Part shown: positions 1 through 13,736 of the stretch, one piece after another
How positions within the stretch are numbered: position 1 is the first letter of the stretch
Layout: each line of letters begins with the position of its first letter
From: Mercurialis annua
Lineage: Eukaryota; Streptophyta; Magnoliopsida; Malpighiales; Euphorbiaceae
Direction of reading: 5' to 3'
DNA length: 64,000 nt
Assembly: GCF_937616625.2 (NCBI RefSeq)
Contig: NC_065570.1
Location: 14,394,001 to 14,458,000 of the forward strand
Program-made: the position numbers and the translations under genes
Notes under the pieces: model-generated
Seen by the model: the letters and a program-made list of their open reading frames with translations, nothing else
What the model was told of the DNA's origin: nothing
The model's database searches: none

Positions 1-733
1 AGAAAAAAAAAAGAACCATAAAATCAACAGAAGAAGTAAAATCCAATAATAAAATACTATGACCTGCTAAAATATTGACATGCGATACATATCAATATTT
101 CAGTGTCGATGAAGTCCTCTGATGGAAAGAAGACTGAACCCCTCAACTCAAATTTCAGTGTCGATATCTTCAAAATTGCAACTCTAAGATCCAACTCATA
201 ATTCCACTATATCTCTATGGACAAAAAATAATTAAAAATGACAGTGGAAATATCAAAATTTTAAATAATATTATTTTCGTTGAGATTAAACCATCTAATG
301 TAAAGAATATAAATTGCTCTCATTTTTGTAAGGTAAAATCAAACTATATTGATTATGTGTCCATATGAAATCTATTTCCATGACCAAGACAATCACATCG
401 CCAATTTTCTCCAAGTTTACCGGCGGTGGATCTCTGGGAGACCATTGCGTCGCCGTTTGACCACCACGCCGCCGTCCGACCACCGCGCTTCCAATCAGAT
501 CACCGGAGCCCAACCAGAATGATAACAGTGGAGTAATTTTCAATTTTTCTTCTCTGTTTCAGTTGAGGGAAAGAGGGCATAAATGTCCTATTTTATGTTA
601 AAACCAACCTATTTTGGGTTATGAGAGATTTGTGAAAAGTTTTCTTTTTTTTTTGGGAATTTTTGCCAAAATCAAAATATTGAGGTAAAAACATAATACT
701 ATACCACTTTTAGGGGATTTGTGTAGATTACCC
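1..733. mobile_element. Right arm of a MULE-like element (left end outside window)
   Basis: The stretch 575-733 is a terminal module that recurs at 3650-3805 and 19925-20088. It contains a 'gtcctatttta' block, a T-run, and the end 'GATTTGTGTAGATTACCC'. Its reverse complement resembles the left ends at 1073 and 7733, so it is a terminal inverted repeat (TIR). The next nine bases (agaacatta, 734-742) would be the TSD, but the partner lies outside the window. A GC-richer patch at 415-530 with 'ggcggtgg'-type words is typical of all members here. I see no convincing gene; the short minus-strand reading frame at 295-543 has no recognisable domain. Confidence 0.6.
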
Positions 734-742
734 AGAACATTA

Positions 743-1063
743 GCCTATTTAAAACAAACACAAAAATTATGAATAATCATCATATTTTAAAGACTCAATT
801 ATACATTGGAATACTAAACAATCAACAATTTAATCAATTATACTAATTAATTGAAAACCAAAAAAATTGCTTAAGAAACCAAAAAGTTGCTTAGGAATTA
901 AAAAGTGGCGTTACAAAACAACAACAAAAATATCCAAATAAATAAATAAAATACTTCATATTTCTAAAAATGGAGCAAATTTGTGTTTTTATTGGTACAT
1001 TTTTGAGGAAATTACACCATGTATCTCATTTTCCCTAAAACTATACATTAGTAACTCAAACAA
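743..1063. other. AT-rich spacer with a degenerate MULE-like terminus
   Basis: No gene is visible. The motif GAGGAAATTACACC at 1005-1018 closely resembles the left terminus GAGAAAATTACACC at 1073 and may be the end of an older relative into which the 1073-3805 element inserted. No matching right end was found. Confidence 0.35.
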
Positions 1064-1072
1064 AAAAATTAA

Positions 1073-3805
1073 GAGAAAATTACACCAAATCACCCAAAAA
1101 TTTAAAAGTTTGTGTAAATCACTCAGCTTTTTTTTTCTTGCAAAAATCCCTCAATTTCTAAAAATAGTTTGTATGTTTACCTTTAGATATTTTCCTTCCC
1201 TATTTTATCCCCATGCTCTATTATTCTATTATGTTTCTATAACAGAGAATAATTTGCTCTTGCTCACGCATTACACACGCTGATTATTATCCCCACTTGC
1301 TCATGGATTTCCACAATAGTTATCACTTCTTATTTGCTCATAAATCAACCTGCTCATGCATTGCCTATTACCTGCTCATGCATTACTTCATTTTAATTTA
1401 TTTTTTTAATCCTTTATTTAATATTATTTTTACTTTTAAAAATATTATAAATTATAAATAGGAGTCACATGCTTATTATTTTTTATTTAATTTTTCTTTC
1501 TGTTATTTTTCATTTAATTCTTTTTTCTATTATTCTCCAATTAAAATAAATATATTTTTATATTATATATTGATACTAATATTTATTTTCTTTCTATTAT
1601 TTTTTATTTAATTTTTATTTATATTATTTTTCATTTAATTTTTCTTTCTAGTATTCTCCAATTAAAATAAATATATTTTTTATATTATATAGAGATACTA
1701 ATATTTATATATTATTTAAATTAAAATTATTTATGGCTAGATATGTGGAGGTTTGACCCGTTTTGGGCAGTGTAAACTCGGTATAAACTTGATGTCAGCT
1801 TAAAGTAAATAATTTAAATTAATTTTTTTATTAAACTGATTTTAAATTTAAATTTGAATTAGTTTAATTAAAATTAATTTATTCTAATCAAATAAATTTA
1901 TGGATAATTTACATATCAAAAATAACTCACAAAATGACAAATGAACTAATAGTAAACTGGATGTTTAATTATCGAAGTTTTTACTGAAGTAAAATCTAAT
2001 TTAAATTTAAAATAAACCTAAAAAATAAACCGTGTAAATTCAATGTGAACTTAATATAGACTCAGTGTGACCTTAATGTAAACTCAATGTGAACTTAACA
2101 TGAACTTAATATAAATTCAATGTCAACTTAATATAAATTTTGGATAAATTATTATAAATTTAAAATTAATTTAGTCTAATCAAATTAATTTATTTGTAGA
2201 TTAAAAATAAATTTTCGAAGAGACAACTAAACTAATAATAATTGAAAATAAATTTTCTAAGTTTATTATAGTGGTCCGTATGAACGCAATATGAACTCAA
2301 TGTAAACTCAATATGAACTCAATGTAGACTCAATGAGACCTTAATATAAACTCAATGCAAACGTAATATAAATTTAATATAAACTTAACGTAAAATCAAT
2401 GTCAACTGAATATAAATTTAAAACTAAATTAGTCTAATCAAATTAATTTATTTGTAGTTTAAAAATAAATTTTCAAAGAGACAATTAAACTAATAGTAAA
2501 TTGAAAATAAACATCTAAGTTTATTATAGTGGTCGGTATGAACTCAATATGAACTCAATGTGAACTTAATATGAACTTAATGTGAACTCAATGTGAACTC
2601 AATGTGAACTCAATATGAACTCAATGTGCACTCAATATGAACTTAATGTAAACTCAGTGTGAACTCAAAATAAACTAATTTAAATTAAATTATTAATAAA
2701 CTGATTATAAATTCGCAATTAATTTATTATAATTCAATTAATTTAATAATAATTTACACTATCAATTATAAACCTATGAAGTAACAAATAAACTAATGAC
2801 AAAAGTATCTAAGGTTTTAATGAAATTATAGTTGATGTAAGCTTAAAATAAACTTAAAATTAAATTAATATAAATTTAAAGTAAACTAATCTAAAATAAA
2901 TTCTTAATAAATTGATTATAAATTTAAAATTAATCAAATTAGTTTATTAAAAATTTACACAATAATTGTTTTTTATAAAATAACAAATAAACTAATAATA
3001 AACTGAAAAAAAATTATATATGATTTTACTAAAATTAAATCATTTATATTTAATGTAAATTTGAAATAGAATGAATGTAAATGAAATATAAATTAAAAAT
3101 AGTTTAATGTAAAATGTAAAAGAAATGTGAACTTAGAGTAAACTAACCTAAAATAAATTATGAGTGAATTAATTATAAATTAATATTTATTTAGTCTAAT
3201 CAAATAACTTCTAAAAATATAATAATAACACAAATAATTTATAGTAAAATAAAAATAAATTAACTAACTAATTAATTAAATTTATTAATTTTTAATAAAA
3301 GTAAATTAATTGTGAATTTAAAATAAATAAATTTAATTTTGTTTAGTAAAATAATTTATTAAAATTATTAATTTAGGCAACAATATTATTTAAACACAAT
3401 ATTTTAGTGAAAAAATATGCTATTAAAAAGATTAAATTAGACTAATTCAATTAATGAAGTAGTCAAAAGGTAAAATTAGTCATGTCACCTAACTTTTTTT
3501 TCCTTAGCACTAGCATTCAACAACACAAGTATTATGTCTATGGGTATGTCTGAATATTACTCATACCACCTAAGCTTCTTTATTTAATTAGACAACAACA
3601 TTAACAGGTATGACTATTCATCCGAATTTAGCATGCGTGTGGTCAGGGACAAACTTGTCCTATTTTATATCAAAGCCAACTATCTTGAGGTATTGAAGGA
3701 TTTATAGAAACTTTTTTCTTTTTTTGAGTGATTACTGCAAAATAAAAAAAGCTGAGGTAAATATGTTAGATTGGAGCATTTTTGGGGAATTTGTGTAGAT
3801 TACCC
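1073..3805. mobile_element. MULE-like non-autonomous element with perfect 9-bp TSD
   Basis: The left end reads GAGAAAATTACACCAAATC and the right end, reverse-complemented, GGGTAATCTACACAAATTCC. These are imperfect TIRs continuing for roughly 100 bp. The flanks 1064-1072 and 3806-3814 are both 'aaaaattaa', a perfect 9-bp TSD as expected for Mutator-like elements. The 2.7-kb interior is very AT-rich, has no plausible coding sequence, and contains an 11-bp tandem array (2540-2671) with weaker related tracts from about 2030. Mobility would need a transposase supplied in trans. The superfamily rests on TSD length and TIR form; the TSD is AT-rich, but the termini agree independently. Confidence 0.8.
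2540..2671. repeat. 11-bp tandem array, about 12 units
   Basis: Twelve consecutive units of exactly 11 bp, consensus gaactcaatgt with variants gaacttaatat, gcactcaatat and gaactcaaaat. Register holds without indels from 2540 to 2671. Similar but looser words (gaactcaatat, gaacttaatgt) occur at 2030-2130 and 2275-2410. Confidence 0.9.
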
Positions 3806-3814
3806 AAAAATTAA

Positions 3815-6800
3815 TGCGAAAATATCCCAATTTATTTTTTAACTTTTCAATTATACCTCAATATATTTTTTATCCCCTTTTACCCCTGCTACCCTCAAAG
3901 CCAAGCCAAATCAACATTCCAGCTTTATCACTGTCGTAACTCACGTCCTATGCTCCGACGACCTCCTACAACACTTGTTTATACTCCAACGACGACCGTA
4001 CGACTGCCTCAATCCTCAACATCAATCGATAACCCTCTGTCTAATCTCAATCAGACTCCCCCTTGATTATGCCAACTTCGTCAGATCTGTTGCATCCAAA
4101 AAAATGAAGAACATTCGTCGTTTGGATTTGCTCAAAACAGAAATCTTGAATCTATTGTGATTCTCTTCAATTACGGAAGATCTCGACACATATAGAATAA
4201 GAAGTTATAATTTTAGAGGTTGCGATGTGGCAGAGAGCGAAGCAGAGACTGGATATTTTTTATTGCGACGGTGAAGAAGAGATTGGATTCTGTTTTGTTG
4301 AGATAACGAAGGCAGGGAGTTGATTTCTCTTCTATTGCAATGGAAAAGGCTAGTGAGTTATAGATTTCATGATTTTGAATACTGTAATTATGAGTTGTTA
4401 ATTGTAAATTTGAAACTCAAAATTTGAAATCAAATCGGGAAAACCGCATCCGTTTCACTTTGATAATGTGGAAGGAAGGCTCTCTACAACTTAGATGACT
4501 CTAAGCCTTGGTTCATCAATAAAGAGGATCATATTTCAGTGTTTTGTTGGATATAAAAATTCAATTTTCTTATGTTCCTTAGTAACTGATATAATTGAAT
4601 CTTGCATTTAAAGATGAAATAGTGGCTTTCTCCGTGATTTCCCAAGAAGCATCCATTTATCTGATTACTTTGTGTTTAATTAAGGTGATTATATCCTCTG
4701 CTCTAAATGGCAGTTCACTTGCATGGATATTGAAATTTTGGCATTTAAGGACACTTGTATGCAATAGTAGTGGTTCACCTCATCATGTGTATGGAATGAT
4801 GTGAGCAAAATTTTTGACAAAAATATCTATTGAACTGATGTACATATTAGTTTTTGAAGATCAATGTAATTTTGAAGTTGTGTTTACTTCATATCTTGAA
4901 TTTGAGATTGGCACTTTATCCTTATATTGTGTGTATGTGATTGGTATTTTTTATATACAAACTCTATATAAACTAGATGTAAATTTAAAATAAATTCAAC
5001 GTAAATTAAATATTTTAGATGTTAACTTAATATAAATTATACGTCAACTCAATGTAAATTATATTTGCATCTTATTTTTTTTCTTTTAGCTCGGATTTAA
5101 AGTTATGAATCGGTTGTATTTATAGCTTTAATCATGTTTATACAAGGTCGACAAGTGCTGATTTCGATTTTTTATGAGTTGTTTTTAATTTGTTGAAATT
5201 TTTCTTTTGTAATTTCGCGAAATTTAAAGATAAACTAAATGTCAACCGGAAATCAACCAAAAATCAACTAAATATCAATTAAATATCAAAATATTGACTT
5301 TTCATTTATCTTCCGCGACACATTTTAAACTCACTAATTACCATTTTTTCACTCCTTACTGTTAATAAGTGTTGATTTCGACTGTTTTAACAAGTTCGCT
5401 TTATGTTGAAACTTTTATTTTATAGTTTTAGCAAATTTTAAAGAACAATCAAATGTCAACAAAAGATCAAATAAATATAAACTAAAAATCAACGGAATGT
5501 CAACCAAAAATAAACTGAATGTCAACTGAATATCAATAATATAATTTAGTTAAGTAATTTTTATGATAAGGGTTTCTTAAGAATTTATCGCAATTACTTT
5601 TCTTTTACAATTTCGCTAAATTTAAAAGATAAACTAAATGTCAACAAAAAATCAACAAAAAATCAACTAAATATCAGCCAAATGTCAAAAAAATTGACTT
5701 TTCATTTTCTTCCACAACACATTTTATAACTACTATTATCATTTTTTCCCTCCTTAATGTTGACAAGCGTCAAATTTTTTGACGAGTTCGCTTTATGTTG
5801 AAGCTCTTATTTTATAATTTTATCAAATTTTAAAGATCAACCAAATATCAACCTAAAATAAAATAAATGCCAATTGAATATCAACCAAATGTCAACCGAA
5901 AACCAACCAAATATCAACTGGATATCAACTAAATGTCAACTGATTATGAATTGAAGGTCAGCCAAATGTTAAATGTATATGATTTTTATTCATATTAAAT
6001 ATTTATAATATCAAAAAATCAATTGCATGTCAACTGTAAATCAACTGAATATCAACCAAATATTTTCATTATATTTGATAAAATTTATTTATTTAAATAT
6101 TAGTTATTGTAATTTATTATCAATTACATATAAATTTGAAATCAAATTAAATTTGATCTCTGCATGTAAATGTCAACCGCGCGCGGTGGTCGGTTTATAG
6201 TTGTGGTCAAATATTAAAAAAAATTAAATAAAAGATCATTTTGCTCTCAGTGGGATTCGAACCCATAACTTCTTTCGCGACACATTTCAAAACAATTATT
6301 ACTATTTGTCCCTTCTTAATGTTGATAAACGTCGATTTCTACTGTTTTGACGGGTTTGCTTTAATTTGTTGAAACTCTTATTTTATAATCTTTTCAAATT
6401 TTAAAAATCAAACAAATGTCAACAATGGATCAACCAACTGTCAACTTAAAATCAACCAAATGTCAACCGTAAATCAACCGAACGTCAATTGAATATTTTT
6501 ATTAACTTTGACGAAATTTATTTATTTAGATATTAGTTATTATAATTTGTTATCAATTACATATAAATTTGAAATCAAATTAAATTTATATATACATGTA
6601 AAATGTCTATCGCAGGGGGTCGCTCAACAGTTGTGGTAAAATAATTTATTTGAATTTTATGATGCTAAAAAAAGCAATTTATTTGAATTTTATGATGTTA
6701 AAAAAATATGATTTATTTTATGATAAAATATACGCCGAAATAAAAAATATGATGTTTGTTATGCTTCATTTTTATATACATATGATATTTGAAAGGAAAA

Positions 6801-7723
6801 ACCAGTGTAACTAGTGATAATGAGACTCCAGCGGGAATTAAATTTTTATTAGTATATTAAGTGTTACTGTAATTATATATCAATTCATTATTAACTCTGT
6901 TTTAATAAATAGCATTTACATAAAGACAACACAAACATCAAACGTAGTATGATGCTTATATTGGTATTAATTAATGATATTATTAGAAAGAACATATTTG
7001 CATAAATCAACAACTATATTGATATTAATTAATGATATTAGAAATACTAACATATTTGATATTAATTTTTTTTTTGTTAGTTTGAACCTTTTAAAATCAC
7101 AAAACTCGATTCGAACAAGAATGATGTTGGGGGCACGACCTCGTCATCAACCTCGAATGACTTCACATACTCATATTTACAGTTTGCTATTGTCAAAGCG
7201 ATGAATTTTTTCTCAGTGGAATTTGATCAAATAAATAGCCTGCATCAAGAAATATAAAAAACTAATAAGTTATCATGGGAGAGTATTCATTTTCTGTAAT
7301 TAAAATCTCACAACCACCACTCTCCTTTAGATCTCAAAACTGATAATTTTATATGAAAGCTTAAAAATTAAGAACTCAAAATCTCAAAACAACAACAAAC
7401 CAGCGTTAGAATCAGCAAGTGGCGGCGGTAATCGACAGAGAATGTAAGAATTTGACTAAAGACCGGTGGCGGCGTTCGATTGAAGATTAACGGTGGACTG
7501 GTGCAAAGCAGTTGGCGGTGGTGAAAATAGTGGTGGCAGGAAGAGTAAGGAACTCATTCTTCTCATTCATAATTGACTAAGGAAGGGTAGTCTTGTCATA
7601 TTTTAAAATGAAACTTCCGTGTTCAGCAATTTATGTATTTATGAAAAGTATTTTTATTTTTAGAGAGATTCTTGCATTTTATTATGTACTGATGTATTTA
7701 TGAAAGGAATGAACCTATTTGAG
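3815..7723. other. Probable relict MULE-like element; no gene
   Basis: No convincing coding sequence. The organisation matches the neighbouring MULE-like elements. A left part starting near 3819 (gcgaaaatatccc) is followed by a GC-richer stretch (3890-4350), then 11-bp repeat tracts (about 4960-6490), a second GC-richer stretch with 'ggtggcgg' words (7420-7540), and a right-arm-like module near 7570-7670. I could not find a convincing TSD, so the boundaries are uncertain. A B-box-like word lies on the minus strand at 6253-6263 without a matching A box. Confidence 0.4.
5832..5974. repeat. 11-bp tandem array, about 13 units
   Basis: Thirteen consecutive 11-bp units, for example aaatatcaacc, aaatgtcaacc, ggatatcaact and aaatgtcaact. 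Looser copies of the same words extend from about 5225 to 5700 and 6410 to 6490. The core AT(A/G)TCAAC is shared with arrays in other elements of the window. Confidence 0.88.
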
Positions 7724-8140
7724 TTATTTATGGAGAAAATTACACCAAATCACACAAAATCTCAAATCTTTATGTTAGTGACCCAGCTTTTTATTTTTTG
7801 CAGAAATCACTTTTTTAAAAAAATTCATTTTCATTGCATACCTCATTTTAGTTTTATTACTTTTATAACCTCACTTAAAGTTAGAGATAAAGTAAGGGTT
7901 ACGGTGGTTGGTTGGTGGTTGGCTCTTAACTGGCCGGTCAGTAGTCGGATCGCCAATAGTGGTGGCCGGATTAACGGCGCAACAAAGATGGCGAATCAAC
8001 GGCGCATCAGAGATGGTCAAATTAATGGCCCATCAGAGATGGTCGAATTAACGGCGGTGGTCGAACCAACGGTGGTAGTCGAATCAACAACTCAACAAAG
8101 ATGGGCGGGTCCATGGCGGTTATCGATACGGCTCTGAACA

Positions 8141-9319
8141 TTATTGCATTAGATTTCTGGTCACTTTTTTTAGCAAATACTTTTAATATTTGGTGTCTGC
8201 TTCATGTTTATTGATTAGTTTAAATAGTGGTGGTTTCTACTTCTGTAGATTCTTCTAAGCCGATGAAGAGTATTATAAATGGTTTCTCTTCTAATGTAAT
8301 TGTTTGATTTGTTTTACCTTTTCTTGCACATTTTCTTTCCTCATTTCCTCTATAATTTGTCCTTTTTTATACTTATAATAGGGTTGCCTATATATTACTG
8401 AACACTAATTGTTTGATAGAATGTCTCAGTGATATATTTGTTTAAAATTTATTAGCATTATTACGTGAATATGATTGAATAATAAAAGTGATGTGAATGT
8501 CAATTCTTAATGATAAGCTATTAGTATAAAAGTTTGAATTAATGTTGATATTCTGAAAAATGAAAATTAAGTTGTTTAGCTTCACTAATTAATCAAATTG
8601 ATATAGTATCTTTTAATTGGATTCAGTTTGTATTGATTTGTTTTTGCAGGTTTTTATGTTTCTCTTATTAAGTAGGTCTTATGGAAGAAATTTCTTTTCA
8701 TTGTGTAAAATGGTTTGCGAATTTATACTCATTTAATTGGAACATGTTTCTAATTTTGTGTTATAAGTATATACAATATTTGTAGTTATATTCTCTTAAC
8801 TTAACATTACAACTGTTGATGCAAATTTTTTTAGATATACTTCTGCAACATTTTTATTTATATATAAAATAAATAAATAAAAAGATGATAAAGTAAAAAA
8901 ACCACATTCTATTTTTATTTTTTATTTCATTTTTGATATTAATAAGAGTTGAGAATTGAGTTTTGGTATGTGTGACTAAATCCTAAAGCAGCAACAGCAG
9001 AAAATTTAGAAGACTGATCAAATATGAAGTTCAAATTTATCCTCTTCTTTGTATAAATAGTATGCTTTTTGTTAATCATAAGTTGATAGTATTTTATTTT
9101 ATTGTTGTATTTGGTTGGAGTTTCCTACTGCATATCAAGCTTAAGTAAACTTAATATCAACTCAAATTTGTTTAACATTTTTGACCAATTAACATTTTTA
9201 TAAGCTATTTCTTTTGTTTTAATTTTGTTTTATTATTCTTTAAATAAAAATATCTAAGACTTTTTGCGGTGATTTATATAAATTTAATATTAGTTTAATG
9301 TAAACTTAAATTTATATTA
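8141..9319. other. AT-rich interior of the 12.4-kb MULE-like element
   Basis: I see no gene, RNA gene or clear repeat here beyond simple AT-rich sequence. It links the GC-rich left patch (7900-8140) to the first block of 190-bp repeats. Confidence 0.5.
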
Positions 9320-9639
9320 AATTTGATAGTCTATAAAATCGAAAATCAACCTGATGTGAACCGGATGTGAACCTATATCAACTGAATTAATTTAATTCAA
9401 TATTTAATAAAATTTGTCTTGTCGCTTTTTACAATATCAAATGAAGTTTTATATATAGAGAATTTTGATAATTAGTATAATCACAAACTGAATCTCTTTT
9501 AAGTGAAATACATTTATAGCCTATAAAACCAAAAATCAACCTCATATAAACCGGATGTGAACCTATATTAATTGAACTATCTTAATTCATTTTTTAATAA
9601 AATTTGTTTTAATGGTCTTTACAATCTTAATGACATATG
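9320..9639. repeat. Tandem units of about 190 bp built on 11-mers (first block)
   Basis: The landmark 'ccggatgtgaacctatat' occurs at 9361 and 9551, a 190-bp period. Each unit includes a short run of 11-mers such as aaatcaacctg, atgtgaaccgg, atgtgaaccta and tatcaactgaa (9343-9386), followed by a conserved 'ttaattcaatttttaataaaa' type segment. The array is interrupted by the element at 9640-12478 and resumes at 12488. Confidence 0.8.
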
Positions 9640-12478
9640 AGAAGATAACAAAAATATTCAAAAAATGGAATAAAATAACAAAAATGCTAATTTTGTTGAA
9701 ATATTACATGAGCACCTCAAAAAGCTGAAACTTTACATTTAATACCTTCCCAATGAGGATGCAACACATGGCACACACAAAACAAGTCAAAAAAAGTCAA
9801 AAACGCGTTAGAATAGGTCAAAAACGCGTCTGACATGTGTCTGCCACGCGCATCAGAACTGTGCACCAATCACGCGTTATCTTGTCAAAACTATTCAAAC
9901 ATGTATCATTTATGTATCTGTTATGTATCAGATATGTATCAAGGACATATTTGATTATTATTTTTTCATTTTTTTTTAACAAAAATAAATATATATATTA
10001 TTAATATGTATTATTTATGTGTCTCGAAGGTGTATGTATAATATATTTTAAATTAAAAGATATATGTATCACATATTTTAATTAAAATTCACGCATTAAA
10101 TAATATCAATAGCCTCTTATAATAATCCATCAATTTTAATATAAAAATTACAATTTATAAATTATACATCAAACATGTATCTATAATGTATCATAACTTA
10201 ACATTTATGTTATAACAAAATTACAGTTTAAAAAAATTTAGTTTGCAATGTATTATAAGAGGAAATGCTTTACTCATGATCTCATTTTCTAACACTCTCT
10301 CGAGCATAATAATTAAATTGACTTGTGATCAAAGATGAACTAGCGTTAACATATAATTATCACTTGTATGGGCTACTCCACTAGTTTAAAAATCGATTGA
10401 TGCATCTACGATGTATCAAAGATGCATCGATAATGTATTATTTATGTATTTATGATGTATCAATAATGTATCTATAATGTACCGGTGGTACATCTATGAC
10501 GTATCAGGTGATGAATCTATAATGTATCATTGATGTATACACTATGTATATACATGATATATAAATAAATAAAAACTAATAATAATATAATGTCGTCATA
10601 AGAAATGTATCGTATATGTATAGTATTTGTATTTGAGTTGTATATTTAACGCATTGAATATATAATTTACGGGTAGTTGAAATGTATCTATAACATATAT
10701 AAAAATAAAAATATGCCACATGCTCTGTAAATTGTATAAATTATTTATTAATGATACATAGTAAGGATATACTTATTATATTTTAATTGTATATGAAAGA
10801 TGTATCTAACAAATACATCTAAAAGACATATATTAAGGATGTAAATATTATGTATAAATTATATATCAACGATGTATCTGTTTAATACATTTTAAAAATA
10901 TATGTATCATATATATAAATTATTTATCAGAGATATATTAAATATGTATACAAAATCTATATGTAATACATGTAATAAAATTTTCGATAAGTCTTTGAGA
11001 TGTATTAAAATATTAGTAATAAAACTTAAAAAGAGAAAATAAGAAAAAAGTTCCGAACAACGAATATGTATCAAATATGTATTGCAAATGTATTCGAGGT
11101 GTATCGTATATGTATCGTAAATGTATCAAATATTTTTTTCAAATATCTTTTGTATGTATTAAATATTCATCGGTTGATTCAATTAAATCGATAAAAATAA
11201 CAAATAACAAATTAAAACATACCACAAAATACATAAAACATACATCTCTTAAATAATATAAATACATGTTATATACATTTCAAATACATAAATAATACAT
11301 CACTTTCTCATTCGCAGTGCCACCATATTTTTTAAAAAAATGCGACGTTATTTTTTAAAATACAAATAAACTAAATTAATTAAATAAAAATTTGAAAAAA
11401 TATATACATGAATTGTTAACGAATATTCAAATGCATTCTTATTTTTACTTTTAAACAATGTTATAGCATCTAAAGTTATACATGTGTGGTCCTTAGCAGA
11501 GTACAAATTCGTAAAAACAAAAATATTAAAATTGGACCCGCCACTTTCACCACTATCTTCGGCTTCTTCATCTAGAGTCTTCCCTATTCCGGCTACTATT
11601 CATTAGTCCAATTTATTCTCACCATTACTAGAGATCTACATCACTACCGTGTGTTTACTTGCGTGGTCCGCCGCCGCCGCCACTTGCTCCGCTCCTTCGG
11701 TTCGTTTTTCTTTTGAAATTTGGCAATAATTAATTGAAAGAAATTTGGCAATAATTCTTTGCTAAATCCAACCTCTTGAAATTTGTTATATAAATCAAGT
11801 AGCTGGTGACAATAAGCAAGGCACTCAGCATAGTGAACTTATGCTAATTTTTTAATCAAAGCTTTCCTTTTACTAATGTCAATCATTAAATAAATCCAAA
11901 TTTAATAACCGTAATTAATTTACACCATCAAATGCAATGAATAAAAAAATTAATAATAAAGGTAATTAATGATGACTCCTCAATTTAACCAGGAAAAATA
12001 CTTTAATTGAAACCCTAAATAAAAAATAGAATATGGAAGTGTAAAAATAATAAGAGAGAAATTTTACTTTGACTGGAATTAAATGAAGTAGGCGGTGGAG
12101 GAGGAAGATCAGATAGTGGTTGTTTGGCGGCAAAAGAGGAGATGGCTGCCGGAGGTGTAGGAGGAGGAGAGTGTTATTGTGGCGGTGGTGAGTGTTGACC
12201 GTTGAATTCGAACAGTTGAAGAAGAATACGGGAGATTGTTAAAGACGTGTTTGTTTATCTGAATAATAAAATCCAAATTGGATTCATGTGTTGCTCCCTT
12301 ATTTTTTTTGTCAATTAAGTGACACATGTAAGGATGAGATGAAGTATGTAAAAGTTGTAATAATTTGCCATTATTAGCTCTCTAATGTAAACAAAAAATT
12401 AGCAGTGATGAAAGAAATATGGTACCTTAGCATTTTTGTAAGAAATTGCCGTGATTAGCCTAATCTTGTAATTTTTCC
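9640..12478. mobile_element. MULE-like element nested in the 190-bp array, 9-bp TSD
   Basis: Flanks 9631-9639 and 12479-12487 are both 'atgacatat'. Joining them restores the interrupted tandem unit (acaatcttaatgacatat... continuing to atatagagagaattttgag), so this is an insertion into the array. The left end GAGAAGATAACAAAAATATTC and the reverse-complemented right end GGAAAAATTACAAGATTAGG are weak TIRs of the same style as the host element. The interior holds an 11-bp 'tatgtatca' repeat field (about 9900-11310) and GC-richer 'ggcggtgg' patches (11640-11700, 12090-12200). No convincing gene. Confidence 0.72.
9901..11310. repeat. Degenerate 11-bp repeat field (atgtatcnnnn)
   Basis: Units such as atgtatcattt, atgtatctgtt, atgtatcagat and atgtatcaagg run at exactly 11 bp (9901-9944). 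A second dense block is at about 10390-10560 (gtatcaataat, gtatctataat, gtatcattgat). Between and beyond these, up to 11310, the word 'atgtatc' is scattered at looser spacing. Confidence 0.8.
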
Positions 12479-12487
12479 ATGACATAT

Positions 12488-13610
12488 TATATAGAGAGAA
12501 TTTTGAGATTTAATGTAATATAAAAACTGAATATCTTTTTTAAGTGAAATGTATTTGACAGTCAAAAAAATCAAAAATCAACTTAATGCGAACCGTGAAC
12601 CTATATCAACTGAACCTTAATTCAGTTTTTAATAAAATTTGACTTGCTGCTTTTTACAATCTTAAATGATATTTTATATAAAGAGAATTTTGAGATAATG
12701 TAATATACAAATTGAATATTTGAAGAAGCAATCTTAAATGATATTTTATATAAAGAGAATTTTGAGATAATGAAATATAAAAATTGAATATCTCTTTTAA
12801 GTGAAATGTATTTAACAGTTTATACAACCGAAAATTAACTTGATGTGAACCGGATGTGAGCCTATATTAACTGAACTATCTTAATTCAATTTTTAATAAA
12901 AATTGTCTTATTGCTATTTACAATCTTAAATGATATTTTATATCGATAAAATTTTGAGATAGTGTAATATACAAATTGAATGTCTCTTTTAAGTGAAATG
13001 TATTTGACAGACTATAAACCAAAAATCAATCTAATGTGAACCGGATGTGAACCTATACCAACTGAATTATCTTAATTCAATTTTTAATAAAATTTGTCTT
13101 ACTGCTTTTTACAATCTCCAAATCTCTTTCTTTTCACAATCTGCAACTTTAAATTTTCCTTTTAATCCTTGTTATACAAATTGTTTGAGTGTCATCAATA
13201 GGAAGCAACTCCGCAACATTATCATTGAACAGCTTGTAAAATATTCTTTCATTCCTCTCTTGCAATCCATTAAATTGTAATGTAAACTAACATATTATTC
13301 TTAAATGATATCCTTTTAGTCATTTAGTGTATACATCATTTTTCTCGTAACAATGTATTAAAATCAAAAGAATTCAATGTAAACTTAATATGAATTTAAT
13401 GTAAACTAATTTAAAATAAACTCTTAACAAAATAATTATAAATCTAAAATTAACTTACTCTAATCGAATTAATTTAATAAAAAATATTACTATCAAAAAT
13501 AATTTTATAAATTGACAAATAAACTAATAGTAAAGCGAAAGTGAACTTGTTAAGATTTTCTGTGATGATCGGTGTGAACATAATATCAACTAGACATAAA
13601 TTTAATATAT
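12488..13610. repeat. Tandem units of about 190 bp (second block) and 11-mer tract
   Basis: Three further units with the 'ccggatgtgaacctata' landmark at about 12590, 12850 and 13041; the last two are 191 bp apart. The first is lengthened by an internal duplication of about 70 bp around 12655-12780. From about 13370 to 13430 the sequence continues as looser 11-mers (aatgtaaactt, aatatgaattt). It is interrupted downstream by the LINE. Confidence 0.75.
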
Positions 13611-13736
13611 ATTATACAAACGGTATATATAATACATTAAAGTAATTGCTCTTGTAAACTTCACATCAATAGAAGAAAAAATTATTTAGTGAAATTCTAA
13701 TAATATCAAAAAAAAGAAAAAACAAGCTTTTCTGTC

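Noticed and set aside
2540..2671. CRISPR-like array
   Set aside because: Units are contiguous 11-mers with no spacers, in plant DNA.
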